Part shown: positions 8,586-17,901 of the stretch, piece after piece
Numbering within the stretch: position 1 is the first letter of the stretch
Layout: every line of letters begins with the position of its first letter
NCBI RefSeq assembly: GCF_003788585.1
Contig: NZ_AYKG01000014.1
Coordinates: 1-59,062, forward strand
DNA length: 59,062 nucleotides
Direction of reading: 5' to 3'
Source of the DNA: Salinisphaera japonica YTM-1
Lineage (GTDB): Bacteria; Pseudomonadota; Gammaproteobacteria; Nevskiales; Salinisphaeraceae
Notes under the pieces: generated by a model
Databases searched by the model: none
What the model was told of the DNA's origin: nothing
Seen by the model: only the letters and a program-made list of their open reading frames with translations
Program-made: the position numbers and the translations under genes

Positions 8586-9790
8586 GGCGTTTGGCCCGGC
8601 CAGTGCCAGAAATCCGTGCCCTCGGCCATCAGCGTCTTGGAAAAGACCATCTTGTGGACTTCCGAAGCCCCGTCCACCAGCCGGGCCTGGCGGGCATAGC
8701 GATAGATCCATTCCAGGACCGTGTCCTTGGAATAACCGCGCGCGCCGTTGAGCTGAATCGCCGTATCCACGGCCTTGTGCAACGTCTCCGAGACGTTGAC
8801 CTTGGCCATGGAGACTTCTTTCTTGGCGAAACTGCCCTGATCCAGCGCCCAGGCGGCGTGCATGGTCAGCAGGCGCCCGGTCTGGATGGCCATGGCGGCC
8901 TCGCCGAGCATGCCCTGCACGCCCTCGCGATCAGCCAGGCGCACGCCAAAGGCTTCACGATCGGCCACATAATCGGCGGCGATCTCCATCGAACGCCGGG
9001 CCAGGCCCAGCCAGCGCATGCAATGGGTCAGGCGGGCCGTGCCCAGCCGAATCTGCGTCACCTTCAGGCCGTCGCCGACCTGCATCAGCCGGTTTTCATC
9101 GGGAATACGCAGGCCGTCGAAACGAATTTCGCAGTGCCCGCCGTGTTCTTCCGGGCCCATGATGGGTATCCGGCGCACGATCTCCCAGCCCGGATCATCG
9201 GCATGGAACAGGAAGGCGGTGAGGCCCTTGCGCGGATCGTCCGAGGTCTTGGCGATCAGGATGAAATGCTTGGCCACGCCCGCACCGGTGATGTAGTGCT
9301 TGTGGCCGTGGATCACCCAGTCATCGCCGTCGCGGGTGGCGGTGGTGATCATCATGGTCGGGTCCGAGCCGCCGCCCGGAGCCGGCTCGGTCATGGCGAA
9401 CGACGAGCGCACATCGCCGTCGACGATCGGCTGGAGAAACCGGTCCTTCTGCGCCGGCGTGCCGACTTTCTCCAGCACCGTCATGTTGCCGTCGTCTGGA
9501 GCGGCGGCGTTGAAGACAACCGGGCCGAAGATCGAGCGGTTCATCTCTTCATAGCAGGCCGCCATGCCGACGATCGAAAGCCCCTGCCCGCCGCGGGCGA
9601 CCGGCATCTGCAAGGCCCACAGCCCGGCCGCCTTGGCGCGTGCCTGCATGCGCGCCAACAGGTCGGGGGCGATGTTTTCATGCGCGTCGTAGCTGGCCGG
9701 ATCGGCTTCCAGCGGAATCAGTTCAGCGTCAACGAAACGACGAATCGCATCACGAAAGCCGGCAATCTCGGGGGACAGAGAAAAATCCAT
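8582..9790 (-). CDS. acyl-CoA dehydrogenase family protein
   Basis: The 402-residue product starts MDFSLSPE and has the FAD-binding stretch FAMTEPAPGGGSDP, a middle beta domain and the C-terminal helical domain with a late catalytic region (NGARGYSKDT...YR). It oxidises an acyl-CoA at the alpha-beta bond, passing electrons to ETF. Its size and motifs resemble the ACAD10/11-type branch. It overlaps the acyl-CoA ligase gene by four bases and follows the SDR gene by seven, forming an operon. The ATG at 9790 is preferred over an N-terminal extension lacking family similarity. Confidence 0.9.
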   Translation of the reverse strand: MDFSLSPEIAGFRDAIRRFVDAELIPLEADPASYDAHENIAPDLLARMQARAKAAGLWALQMPVARGGQGLSIVGMAACYEEMNRSIFGPVVFNAAAPDDGNMTVLEKVGTPAQKDRFLQPIVDGDVRSSFAMTEPAPGGGSDPTMMITTATRDGDDWVIHGHKHYITGAGVAKHFILIAKTSDDPRKGLTAFLFHADDPGWEIVRRIPIMGPEEHGGHCEIRFDGLRIPDENRLMQVGDGLKVTQIRLGTARLTHCMRWLGLARRSMEIAADYVADREAFGVRLADREGVQGMLGEAAMAIQTGRLLTMHAAWALDQGSFAKKEVSMAKVNVSETLHKAVDTAIQLNGARGYSKDTVLEWIYRYARQARLVDGASEVHKMVFSKTLMAEGTDFWHWPGQTP

Positions 9791-9797
9791 AAAACGC

Positions 9798-10568
9798 CTA
9801 CAACGAAGACTGGAGATGACCACCATCGACGGCGATCGTGGTGCCGGTGATATAACGACCGGCCTCGGAGGCCAGCAGCAGCAGCGCGCCGGCCAGATCG
9901 TCGATATCGCCGAGCCGTTTCTGTGGAATACGGCTGATCATTTTTTGACCGGGCGGTGTCTCGAAAAACGCTTGATTCATTTCGGTCGCGATATAGCCGG
10001 GGGCGATCGCGTTCACACGAATGCCGTAGCGTGCCCATTCCAGCGCCAGCGCCCGGGTGAGCTGCTCAACGGCGCCTTTCGAGGCGGCGTAGGGCGCGAC
10101 CGCTGCGGCCACGCGATGCCCCAGTATCGAGCTGATATTCACGATCGAGCCGGCGCGCTCGTGGGCCGCCAGGCGTTTGGCACTTTCCTGGGCCACGCGC
10201 CAGACCCCGTTGAGATTGACCTCGATGGTCTTCAACCAGTCATCCTCGGCCAGGTCCATGGCGAACGCCGGCTGGGCGACCCCGGCGTTGCACACCGTGA
10301 TATCCACACAGCCGAACGCGGCCTCGGCGCTATCGAAGGCCGCGGCCACGCTGGCCGAATCCGTCACGTCCATGGTGACCGGCTGCGCACGGCCGCCGGC
10401 CCCGCGGATACGCTCGGCGACCTCGGCCAGCGGGCCCTCGCGGCGGCCACACAGCACCACGCCGGCCCCGGCCTCGGCCAACGTCATGGCAAACCCACGG
10501 CCCAGGCCGGTGCCGGCGCCTGTTACCAGCGCCACGCGGCCGGTCAAATCGAATCTTTGCTGCATCAT
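9798..10568 (-). CDS. SDR family oxidoreductase
   Basis: The product is a classical short-chain dehydrogenase of 256 residues. It has the cofactor motif TGAGTGLG, NAG in the core, catalytic Ser in NISS and YAASK as the Tyr/Lys pair, ending with the VDGG segment. It probably acts on a 3-hydroxyacyl-CoA or related alcohol in the same pathway as the downstream dehydrogenase and ligase. AAGGAG precedes twin ATGs at 10568 and 10565. It is the first gene of this leftward operon. Confidence 0.9.
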   Translation of the reverse strand: MMQQRFDLTGRVALVTGAGTGLGRGFAMTLAEAGAGVVLCGRREGPLAEVAERIRGAGGRAQPVTMDVTDSASVAAAFDSAEAAFGCVDITVCNAGVAQPAFAMDLAEDDWLKTIEVNLNGVWRVAQESAKRLAAHERAGSIVNISSILGHRVAAAVAPYAASKGAVEQLTRALALEWARYGIRVNAIAPGYIATEMNQAFFETPPGQKMISRIPQKRLGDIDDLAGALLLLASEAGRYITGTTIAVDGGHLQSSL

Positions 10569-10733
10569 CTGTCTCCTTGGCCTCCAAAAATAGAGCGATC
10601 GCTCGGTTTTTGAATATGCGGCCTTTGTCGCATGACGCTCCGTAAGGCAACGGATAGGCAGGCGCGGCTTGAGCACAGACGATTGATAGCGCGCGCCGAC
10701 CTACCGCGCGTCGTTTTCTTCCCGGAGCACGTG

Positions 10734-10925
10734 ATGCAACAAGACCCGACCCAGCTCGCCAAGTATTTCGAAGGCGCTAATTTTCCGGCCACCGGCGGTA
10801 ACTTGGCGGGCGTGGCCGCCGGCAACGGCGCCCCTGACGAGGTCATCGACAAACTGCGTGAGTTCGAAGGCGATCATTTCGCGGATGCCAACAAGGCCGT
10901 CGAGGCACTGACCGAACAGCGCTGA
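10734..10925 (+). CDS. DUF2795 family small protein
   Basis: The 63-residue product is recognisable as DUF2795 (QLAKYFEGANFPATGGNLAGVA, then a Leu/Glu helical C-terminus), a family of unknown function often found near stress genes. The ATG at 10734 is chosen because CCCGGAG lies upstream and the family begins here. A longer frame from 10632 adds a basic, unrelated leader. A GC-rich hairpin without a T-run follows at 10933-10953. Confidence 0.75.
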   Translation: MQQDPTQLAKYFEGANFPATGGNLAGVAAGNGAPDEVIDKLREFEGDHFADANKAVEALTEQR

Positions 10926-10997
10926 TCGGCTGCGCGGGCCGCCTTGGCCCGCGTTGGCGCAAATTGATTCGACGTGGCCCAGCGTGAGCCGGGCCGG

Positions 10998-12467
10998 CTA
11001 GCCGTCGATGCCGTCGCGCACCAGTGCCCCGTCGGCGTCGATAAAGACATTGGCCGCCAGCTCGAACTGATGCGAGCGGCTTTCCAGAAAATGCACGAGA
11101 TAACCGGCCGAGTTCGCCAGCACCAGGGTGTCGCCGCGGGCCAACCCCTGATCGAACACGAAACGACGCTTGAAGATGAACTCGGATTCCGTGCAGTACG
11201 TGCCGGTCAGATACGCCTCAAGCGGCGCGCCGGCCGCACGCTCTGGATGCGCGACCAGACACGGGTCGAACATCACCTCGGCAAACCCGGTACGAAACTG
11301 GGTGCGATTCATTTCGACGCCGGCCACATGACGCCCGGCCGTATCGGTCTTGACGTGAACCACCCGGGCCAGCGTCATGCCGCAATCATCCAGCACGCTG
11401 CGCCCCGGCTCGCAGCATAGCGTCACGCCCAGTTCGGCCAGATGCGCGTGCAGTGGCCGCCCGGCATGGATCGTGTCCAACACCGCGGCCATCCAGTCGG
11501 CCTGCACGAGATCATGTCCCGTGGGATAGGCATCCGGGGCGCTCCAGCCGCCGGTAGGCGTGGCCCGCCGGCCCAGAGCATCGTTGTTGTAGGTGATCGG
11601 GGCGCGCCGGCCGTCCAGTGCCTCGCCGTGGGCCTGCAGATAGGCCGGCCAGTCGGCCGGCTCGGCCAGGTAGCGCATCGGGATACCGCCGCCGATATCC
11701 ATGAACGTGGGGCGATTCGTCTCGCGACGCCGCGCCGCCAGTACGCCTAGCGCCGGCAACAGACCCGCGATGGCCGAGGCCCGCTGGCCGTGCTCATAGC
11801 CGCCCAGGTGAAACTGCAGCCCGGCCAGATCGAGCGTATCGGCATGGTCGCTCAACACGCGCTCGATGAGCGTGGCCAGCCTGTCGACGTGATAGCCAAA
11901 CCGTGAATGCAGCGTATCCCCGGCGTGCTCGAAACCGGCCACCCGCAGGCCGACACGACACACCGTGCCCTGCCCGGCCGCGCGGGCCGACAGCTGGGCC
12001 AGTTCTTCGTCGTTATCCACGATGACCGTCACATCGCGGGCCACGCACAGCGCGATCAGCGCGTCGGGTTTCACCCCGGCCGTACACACGATGCGGGTGC
12101 CGGGGACGCCCAGATCCAGCGCCTGCTGGACCTCGGCCAGGCTGGCGGCATCGATGCCGAAGCCGTTATCGCGCGCGGCTTTGACATACGACAGGCACTT
12201 GTTGGCCTTGCGCGCGAAAAACGGCGTGAGTGCCAGCCCCCGGGCGGCGCCCGTGTCCACGAGAGCCTGCATATGAGCCACAAACGGCACGGTGGATTGA
12301 ACGTTGAGCGGCGAGCCGTAGCGGGCCAGCAGCGCGTGCGGGGCATGCTCGGCAAGACATGCACTCATCCACGGGGCAAGCCGGGCGCGCAGGGGCACCA
12401 CGCCCCGGCAGCCGGTCGAAAGATCAGTCATAGGCGCTCGTTCATATCGGGGCCGGATGGCATCCAT
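10998..12467 (-). CDS. type III PLP-dependent decarboxylase (Y4yA-like)
   Basis: The 489-residue product has the alanine racemase-like PLP barrel of diaminopimelate/ornithine-type decarboxylases. The PLP lysine is probably K87 in FFARKANK. Other landmarks are QFHLGGYEHG, DIGGG, CEPGRS and a Cys-containing TYCTES near the C-terminus. It should decarboxylate a diamino or citryl-amino acid. In staphyloferrin B synthesis SbnH does a comparable step. Its start overlaps the upstream FAD gene stop by one base (TGATG); an alternative ATG is at 12431. It is the last gene of a three-gene overlapping operon. Confidence 0.8.
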   Translation of the reverse strand: MDAIRPRYERAPMTDLSTGCRGVVPLRARLAPWMSACLAEHAPHALLARYGSPLNVQSTVPFVAHMQALVDTGAARGLALTPFFARKANKCLSYVKAARDNGFGIDAASLAEVQQALDLGVPGTRIVCTAGVKPDALIALCVARDVTVIVDNDEELAQLSARAAGQGTVCRVGLRVAGFEHAGDTLHSRFGYHVDRLATLIERVLSDHADTLDLAGLQFHLGGYEHGQRASAIAGLLPALGVLAARRRETNRPTFMDIGGGIPMRYLAEPADWPAYLQAHGEALDGRRAPITYNNDALGRRATPTGGWSAPDAYPTGHDLVQADWMAAVLDTIHAGRPLHAHLAELGVTLCCEPGRSVLDDCGMTLARVVHVKTDTAGRHVAGVEMNRTQFRTGFAEVMFDPCLVAHPERAAGAPLEAYLTGTYCTESEFIFKRRFVFDQGLARGDTLVLANSAGYLVHFLESRSHQFELAANVFIDADGALVRDGIDG

Positions 12468-14038
12468 CAGGCCAGGCGGTCTGTGTGGGCCAGGCCGTCG
12501 AACACCGTGGCCGCCCAGTCGCGCATCGTATCGTGCAGGCGCCGGCTCAAGGTGTCGTTGCCCAGCACCGACAGCTCGGTCACACGGCCGATTACGGCCA
12601 GCCCGGCGACAGGCCGGCCGCTGGGGGCATGGATCGGCCGGCCATGCGCGTTCACGGCCAGCGTGTCGTAGGCCGTACGCGCCAGGCGTTCACGCGCGAC
12701 GAGCCCGGGCAACGGCCCCGCTGGATCCAGGCGATATGGCGGGGCAATGGTGGCATCGATATCACAGGCCGCATCCGCCGGGGCGCCCAGCGCCGACAGA
12801 TCCACCTGCCCGGCGTCGATGAGTGCCAGCAGGCGCGCGATATTGCTCGCCGCCGGGCCGAAGGCGATCCGCTCCATCTCGGTGGCCGCGGCCCGGAACG
12901 CGTCCCAGGCCGCCGGCGCGAGCCCGTCGTGGCTGACGATACGCACCAGCGCGGGATAGGCCCCGCGCCAGACGAGTGCCAGCGCCACACCCGGCCCGGG
13001 CGGGCAGCGCCCGGTGGCCATCGCCCAGCTTTGCCGCAGCGTGGCCCGAGCCTCGTCGGCGCTTTGATGGGTGTCACACCAGGCGGTGAACCAGGCCCGT
13101 GTGGTGCCCGGCGCCGCCTGGATATAGGCATCGGCCGCGGTTAAAAACGCCGGCCAGATACCGCCGACGAAATCATGAATCGGCCGGGGCCGCTCGGCCA
13201 GCCAGCGCGACAGCTCGGCGACGATATCGTCGCGGGCGGGCGTGGCCTGAATCACGCCGGGATCCGGTTTGGCCAGCATGGGCCGGCCGGTGCGCGAGAC
13301 CGGCCGGATACACGCCGGCTCGTGCCCGCTGGCCCGATAGCGCAGCTGCCCCGACCCACGCGTCTCGAACCGCCCGCCCCGGCCAACGGTCAGGGCGAGC
13401 GCCGCATCGATGAAGGTCAGGCCAAAGCCCTTGCAGCGCAGCGCGGCCCCCGGCGTGTCATCGTGTTCTGCCAGCCGCGCGGCGGGAAACACCGATACCG
13501 GGCGCGCGCCCGGCTTGCTCTGCCAGGCCTGGTGGCCGGTCGTGATCAACACCTCATCGGCCCGATCGGTATGGCCGGCGCCCGCGATCTGCCAGCGCGC
13601 CCCGCAGCGGCTGACCTCGTCGACAAAGGCCTGTCGGTGCACAAGGCGCACGTTGGCCGGCAAGCCGCGCGCCAGTATCTCGTAGCAGGCCATGAGATAG
13701 CGCCCGACGGTGGCCCGGGGCACATAAGCGCCGGGATCGGCGCTGGCCGAGTTCGTGCGGGCCAGCCAGTCCACCAATGCAGGACGCTGTGCGTTGCTCG
13801 CAAACGAGCGGTCCCAGGCATCGATCAGCCCGGCGGCGAAGTTCATCAACAGATAGTCCGGCTGGTTCGGATCGTAAACCGGCCCGGCCCCCGGCCGGGC
13901 CGCCGGGTCAAGCAACGTGATCGCCAGGCGGCGATGCGGATAACGCGCGGCCCAGCCACACAGGCAGTCGAGGGCAAACAGCCCGCGCGGGCCGCCGCCC
14001 ACGATAGCGATCGCTCGAGTGGGATCCGCCTCAGGCAT
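12467..14038 (-). CDS. FAD/NAD(P)-binding protein of a PLP-enzyme operon
   Basis: The 523-residue product opens with a Rossmann motif (IAIVGGGPRGLFALDCL) and has a second nucleotide-associated segment (DEVLITTGHQAW). This is typical of the NAD_binding_9 FAD/NAD(P) proteins. The reaction is unknown. By position between an SbnA-like synthase and a decarboxylase, it might do the oxidation that SbnB performs in diaminopropionate synthesis, but SbnB is a different fold, so this is speculation. It overlaps the upstream gene by eight bases and the downstream one by one. Confidence 0.75.
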   Translation of the reverse strand: MPEADPTRAIAIVGGGPRGLFALDCLCGWAARYPHRRLAITLLDPAARPGAGPVYDPNQPDYLLMNFAAGLIDAWDRSFASNAQRPALVDWLARTNSASADPGAYVPRATVGRYLMACYEILARGLPANVRLVHRQAFVDEVSRCGARWQIAGAGHTDRADEVLITTGHQAWQSKPGARPVSVFPAARLAEHDDTPGAALRCKGFGLTFIDAALALTVGRGGRFETRGSGQLRYRASGHEPACIRPVSRTGRPMLAKPDPGVIQATPARDDIVAELSRWLAERPRPIHDFVGGIWPAFLTAADAYIQAAPGTTRAWFTAWCDTHQSADEARATLRQSWAMATGRCPPGPGVALALVWRGAYPALVRIVSHDGLAPAAWDAFRAAATEMERIAFGPAASNIARLLALIDAGQVDLSALGAPADAACDIDATIAPPYRLDPAGPLPGLVARERLARTAYDTLAVNAHGRPIHAPSGRPVAGLAVIGRVTELSVLGNDTLSRRLHDTMRDWAATVFDGLAHTDRLA

Positions 14039-15050
14039 CGATATCGTCGATCATGCGGCGGATATCGGCCGGTGAGAGCCCGAGTTTGTGGGCCACCCAC
14101 GCGTCGTCGAAGATCGTATCCAGATAGCGCGTGCCGCTGTCGTGGAGAATGACCGCGACCCGCTGACCGGCCAGCTCGTCGGCCAGGCCGCGCACGGCTT
14201 CCAGCACGCCGCCGCCCGAGCCGCCCACTAAAAGCGCCTCGCGCTCGGCCGCCCGGCGACAGCCGGCCACACAGCGACCGTCGCCGACACGTACCACGCG
14301 TGAAAACACCTGGCCCTTGGCAAGCCCCGGCTCGCGCCCGGCGCCCATGCCGGGAATGAAACGCGTGCCGGCCGTCCCACCAAACAGCGTGCTGCCCTGC
14401 GCGTCCACGGCGATCACGCGCGTATCGCGGCCCTGCTCGGCCAGATAATCGCGACAGCCCTGGGCGGTGCCGGTACTGCTAGTGGCCACGAACAGCGTAT
14501 CGATCGCCCCGACCATGGCGGCATCGATCTCCACGATCGCCCCGATCTGATGGGCGCCGGGGTTATCGCGATTGATGTATTGGTTGAGCCAGACCGCGCC
14601 CGATGTCTCGGCCACGATCTGCTCGACGGCCGCCATGCGCGCAGCCAGAAAATCCCCGGCCAGCGGCTGGCTCACACGATGAATCGTGGCCCCCAGCGCC
14701 GCCATGATCGCCACGTTCTGTGCCTGTGCGTTCACATCCACCACGCAGATCAGCGCGATCCCGTGGTAACGACAGATCTGGGCCAGGCCGATGCCCATGT
14801 TGCCCGACGACGACTCCACCAGCGTGGACTCGCGCGTGATATCGCCACGCGCCAGGGCCTGCTCGACCATGTGCCGGGCCGGGCGATCCTTGGCCGAGCC
14901 GCCGGGATTGGCCGCCTCGAGCTTGGCGAAAAGCACAATATCCTCGCGCCCGAGATAGCGCGTCAGCTGCACCAGCGGCGTATGGCCGATCAGATCGACC
15001 ACGCCGACCGGCACGGGCGCGCCATCCGGCATGCGGGCGGGTTCAACCAT
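14031..15050 (-). CDS. SbnA/cysteine synthase-like PLP enzyme
   Basis: The 339-residue product is a fold-type II PLP enzyme. It has the PLP lysine K54 in GGSAKDRP, substrate loop ESSSGNMG and phosphate-binding GGSGGG. The SAKDRPA form is closer to SbnA, the N-(2-amino-2-carboxyethyl)glutamate synthase, than to CysK, whose motif reads SVKDR. It would make a diaminopropionate precursor. It is the first gene of the leftward operon, reading into the FAD and decarboxylase genes. No NRPS or NIS synthetase is nearby, so the final product is unknown. Confidence 0.75.
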   Translation of the reverse strand: MVEPARMPDGAPVPVGVVDLIGHTPLVQLTRYLGREDIVLFAKLEAANPGGSAKDRPARHMVEQALARGDITRESTLVESSSGNMGIGLAQICRYHGIALICVVDVNAQAQNVAIMAALGATIHRVSQPLAGDFLAARMAAVEQIVAETSGAVWLNQYINRDNPGAHQIGAIVEIDAAMVGAIDTLFVATSSTGTAQGCRDYLAEQGRDTRVIAVDAQGSTLFGGTAGTRFIPGMGAGREPGLAKGQVFSRVVRVGDGRCVAGCRRAAEREALLVGGSGGGVLEAVRGLADELAGQRVAVILHDSGTRYLDTIFDDAWVAHKLGLSPADIRRMIDDIDA

Positions 15051-15366
15051 GGCGATACCTTGTCAGGAAAACGAGACCGTCGCCCAGTCGCAAACACGCT
15101 GCGGCGATAGCGTTCGTGGCGAGGACATTACAGCGCACGATCGTTGACGTATTTATCGAACGACAGTGCCGCGGCGTCAATCCGTATCAATCATGACGCG
15201 CATACGACGCTCCCATGCCCTGCTCGTTGATGGCCCGCGCTCTACTATCCGCGTGGCGTATTCGATGCAGCCTGGTGCCCGGCTCGCGATCAGGCAGCGG
15301 CCAGCTAACCCGGCGTATATTGATTGTGTATTTCCGGGCCACTACTGGCCGTATCGGGGTGTTGTC
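15051..15366. other. intergenic promoter region, divergent
   Basis: This 316-bp stretch separates the SbnA-like operon (leftward) from the STN-domain gene (rightward), so it should hold both promoters. I find no clear Fur box, no terminator and no convincing ORF. Confidence 0.5.
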
Positions 15367-15909
15367 ATGCGTGTTTCGTACTTTGTTGCTACCGGCCTGC
15401 TCATGCTGGCGGCCCCTGCCTCTGTTCTGGCGGCGTGCACGCCGGGCACGGCCACTTACGACTATCCTGAGCAGCGCCTGGACCAAGCACTGCAACAGTT
15501 TGCCCACACCAGCGGCTGCCCGGTGGCGGTCAATACCGGCGCGCTGGGCAGCACCCAGGCCAACGCGCTGGACGGCCAATACACCGCCGCCGATGCCCTG
15601 ATTCGCCTGGTACGCGGCAGCGGCTTCGAGGTTCACCTGGATAACGGCCAGTATCGCGTGAACCACGCCGATGCCCAAGCGTTACAGCGCCGCATCAAAA
15701 CGCTCACGCGCGATATCGACAGCGTCGCCGATGCCCAGGCACTTTCCAAGACGCGAGAAGCCGCGCTGCGCAAACAGCTGGGCGCGGTGTGGACAAGCGC
15801 CCAACGGCTGATCCGAGAACAAGGGTTTTTAAGCGCGGCCGAAAAAGCCAGCTACAACCGCACCTTCGCCTATATCACCGGGCAACTGAAAGCAGCTGTC
15901 GGCCGCTGA
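15367..15909 (+). CDS. stand-alone STN-domain periplasmic protein
   Basis: The 180-residue product has a signal peptide (VLAAC). An STN (secretin/TonB short N-terminal) domain follows at about residues 28-100, with YPEQRLDQALQQFAHTSG and a YTAADALIRLVRGSGF segment. The C-terminal 80 residues are helical and charged. STN domains normally sit at the N-terminus of TonB-dependent transducers or secretins. Here the domain is alone, without barrel or secretin. Its position divergent from the SbnA-like operon suggests a link with metal or siderophore handling, by inference. The ATG at 15367 is where the signal peptide begins. Confidence 0.75.
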   Translation: MRVSYFVATGLLMLAAPASVLAACTPGTATYDYPEQRLDQALQQFAHTSGCPVAVNTGALGSTQANALDGQYTAADALIRLVRGSGFEVHLDNGQYRVNHADAQALQRRIKTLTRDIDSVADAQALSKTREAALRKQLGAVWTSAQRLIREQGFLSAAEKASYNRTFAYITGQLKAAVGR

Positions 15910-16029
15910 CCGGCAGCACGGCCGCATCACCGCTCGGCCTGAACCGGCATCATGGCCCGGGCCCGCAACCTGATTATTGCTCGTAACTATGGCAACGTAG
16001 AAGACAATAACCTCTAGGTAACAAGATTT

Positions 16030-17178
16030 ATGGCAACTCGTCGACAAATCCTGAGTGGCGCGGCTGCTTCCGTGGCCGGCCTGGTCAGCGCGCGTGTATT
16101 CGCCGCCGAAAGCAACAGCACGCCGGCCAACAACATGGCCTGCGAAACGCCGAGCCAGGCCCTGCCCAGCGCCCTGCCGGACAACCCGCCGCTGGCCTCC
16201 AAGCTGTTCCCGCCGAAATACAAATACGGCGTCGGCGGCACCCAGCTCGGCAATATCTTCGAGGTCACCCCGGATGATCAGGCCCAGGCCATGCTCGAAG
16301 CGGCCTGGGCCGTGGGCACGCGTCTGTTCGATACCGCGCCGTTCTATGGCTTTGGCCTGTCCGAGCGTCGTCTGGGGCATTTCCTGGACGACAAGAACCC
16401 CGAGGACTATGTCCTGGCGACCAAGACCGGACGTCTGCTTAAAGCCGACGCCAACCCGCCGAATCCGGGCATCTGGAAAGGCGATCTGAACTTCTCTTAT
16501 CAGTTCGATTTCACCGCCGCCGGCACGCGGCGCTCGGTCGAGGACAGCCTGCAGCGTCTGGGCGTGGGCAAGATCGATCTCGTGACCATTCACGACATCA
16601 CCGAGCCGATGCTGGGCAAGGACTGGCGCGAGCAGCTGGAAATCGCCAAGAAAGGCGCGATGCCCGAGCTTACCCGCATGCGCGAGGAAGGCATCATCGG
16701 CGGCTGGGGCATGGGCGTGAACAACCTCGAGACCTGTCTCGAGGCCATGGACGCCGCCGATCCGGACATCATGCTGCAGGCCACGCGCTATAACCTGCTC
16801 GATCACAAAGAGGCCCTGGCCAAGCTCTTTCCCAAGGCACGCGCCAACGATGTCGCCCTGATCATCGGCGCCCCGCTCGGCGCCGGCTATCTGGCCGGCA
16901 CCGAGCGCTGGCTCTATGGCGGCGATGTGCCTGCCGGCTTTGCCGACAAGCGGGCCCGGATGGACAAGCTCGCCAACAAACACGGCACCGATCTGCGCAC
17001 CGCGGCCCTGCAGTTCACCACGGCCCCCGATATCGTCGCCGCGACCATCCCCGGCGCGCGCAACGCCGAGCAGGCCCGGGCCAACCATGCCTCGATGACA
17101 CAGGCCATACCGGCCGCGTTCTGGCAGGAGATGAAACAACAGGGCCTGATCGCCGAGGATGCCCCGACGCCGGGCTGA
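16030..17178 (+). CDS. Tat-exported aldo/keto reductase
   Basis: The 382-residue product starts with a twin-arginine signal (TRRQILSGAAASVAGLV) and is an aldo/keto reductase. The tetrad is visible as Asp and Tyr in LFDTAPFYGFGLSERRLG, Lys in LATKTG and His in TIHDI. It resembles the D-threo-aldose 1-dehydrogenase branch, which oxidises or reduces sugars with NAD(P). Tat export implies it folds with cofactor before crossing to the periplasm, which is unusual for this family. Confidence 0.85.
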   Translation: MATRRQILSGAAASVAGLVSARVFAAESNSTPANNMACETPSQALPSALPDNPPLASKLFPPKYKYGVGGTQLGNIFEVTPDDQAQAMLEAAWAVGTRLFDTAPFYGFGLSERRLGHFLDDKNPEDYVLATKTGRLLKADANPPNPGIWKGDLNFSYQFDFTAAGTRRSVEDSLQRLGVGKIDLVTIHDITEPMLGKDWREQLEIAKKGAMPELTRMREEGIIGGWGMGVNNLETCLEAMDAADPDIMLQATRYNLLDHKEALAKLFPKARANDVALIIGAPLGAGYLAGTERWLYGGDVPAGFADKRARMDKLANKHGTDLRTAALQFTTAPDIVAATIPGARNAEQARANHASMTQAIPAAFWQEMKQQGLIAEDAPTPG

Positions 17179-17350
17179 TCGGCCCCTCATCGGCCCCTCA
17201 TCGGCCAACGCCGCGGCAGCGGACCGCCCGGATCGATCGATGATCGCGTCGGGCGGTCGTCATTGCCCCAACTCCGTAATGGCGCGTATTGCAGGCCTCG
17301 GCCTGGCCCACCACATTGTCGGCAATGGTTCTTCAACGACAACGGATGTT

Positions 17351-17779
17351 ATGTCCGACCAAGGCTTGCCGATCATCGATCGCACGGTTCAGGAAACCAA
17401 TCGCTGGCTCAACGCCCTGATGGAAGACACCGGCCAGAGCGATAAAACGTTCGCCCTGGCTGGCCTGCGCGGCGTACTGGTGACCCTGCGCGACACCATG
17501 CCGGTCGATCTGGCGACCAATCTGGGCGACCAGCTCCCCCTGCTGGTACGTGGTATCTATTACGAAAACTACGTGCCCGCCAAGACACCGCACCTCGAGC
17601 GTACAAGCCGTGACTGGGCGGCTTCGGTCGCCGCGACCAGCGATAATCTGGATACCGCCACGGCCATGACCCTATCGCGCGCGGTCTATGCGCTGCTGCG
17701 TCGCGAGCTTGATGCCAACATCGTGGACAAGGTCAGCGATGCGATTCCGGCCGATCTGCGCGTCGAATTGATGGGCTAG
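17351..17779 (+). CDS. DUF2267 domain protein
   Basis: The 142-residue product matches DUF2267: an N-terminal helix with TVQETNRWL, the core LRGVLVTLRDTMPVDLA and the signature QLPLLVRGIYYENY. The function of the family is unknown. It often co-occurs with other general-stress small proteins. The ATG at 17351 fits the family start; the longer frame overlapping the upstream gene does not. A strong intrinsic terminator follows. Confidence 0.85.
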   Translation: MSDQGLPIIDRTVQETNRWLNALMEDTGQSDKTFALAGLRGVLVTLRDTMPVDLATNLGDQLPLLVRGIYYENYVPAKTPHLERTSRDWAASVAATSDNLDTATAMTLSRAVYALLRRELDANIVDKVSDAIPADLRVELMG

Positions 17780-17818
17780 ATCCGCCCCCCCGGAACCGCG
17801 CGACGGATACGCCCCCTG

Positions 17819-17850
17819 CGGCCCTGTCGAATCGACAGGGCCGTTTTTTT
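17819..17850 (+). terminator. intrinsic terminator after DUF2267 gene
   Basis: A perfect stem CGGCCCTGTCGA/TCGACAGGGCCG is followed by seven T residues. Confidence 0.9.
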
Positions 17851-17901
17851 GTTGCCGGGCGCTACACTGGGCAGCCATGCGTATCCCTGCGGGATCGATA
17901 A

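Noticed and set aside
7071-8699. 542-codon open frame antisense to the acyl-CoA ligase
   Set aside because: Composition is His/Arg/Gly-rich without structure, and the true gene is on the other strand. The same applies to long antisense frames at 8579-9850 and 32259-33671.
15829-17208. 459-codon open frame antisense to the aldo/keto reductase
   Set aside because: It mirrors the real gene in a GC-rich shadow frame, has no family motifs, and the opposite strand has clear catalytic residues and a Tat signal.
17200-17262. Inverted repeat GACCGCCCG ... CGGGCGGTC after the aldo/keto reductase
   Set aside because: The loop is long and no T-run follows, so it was not called a terminator.
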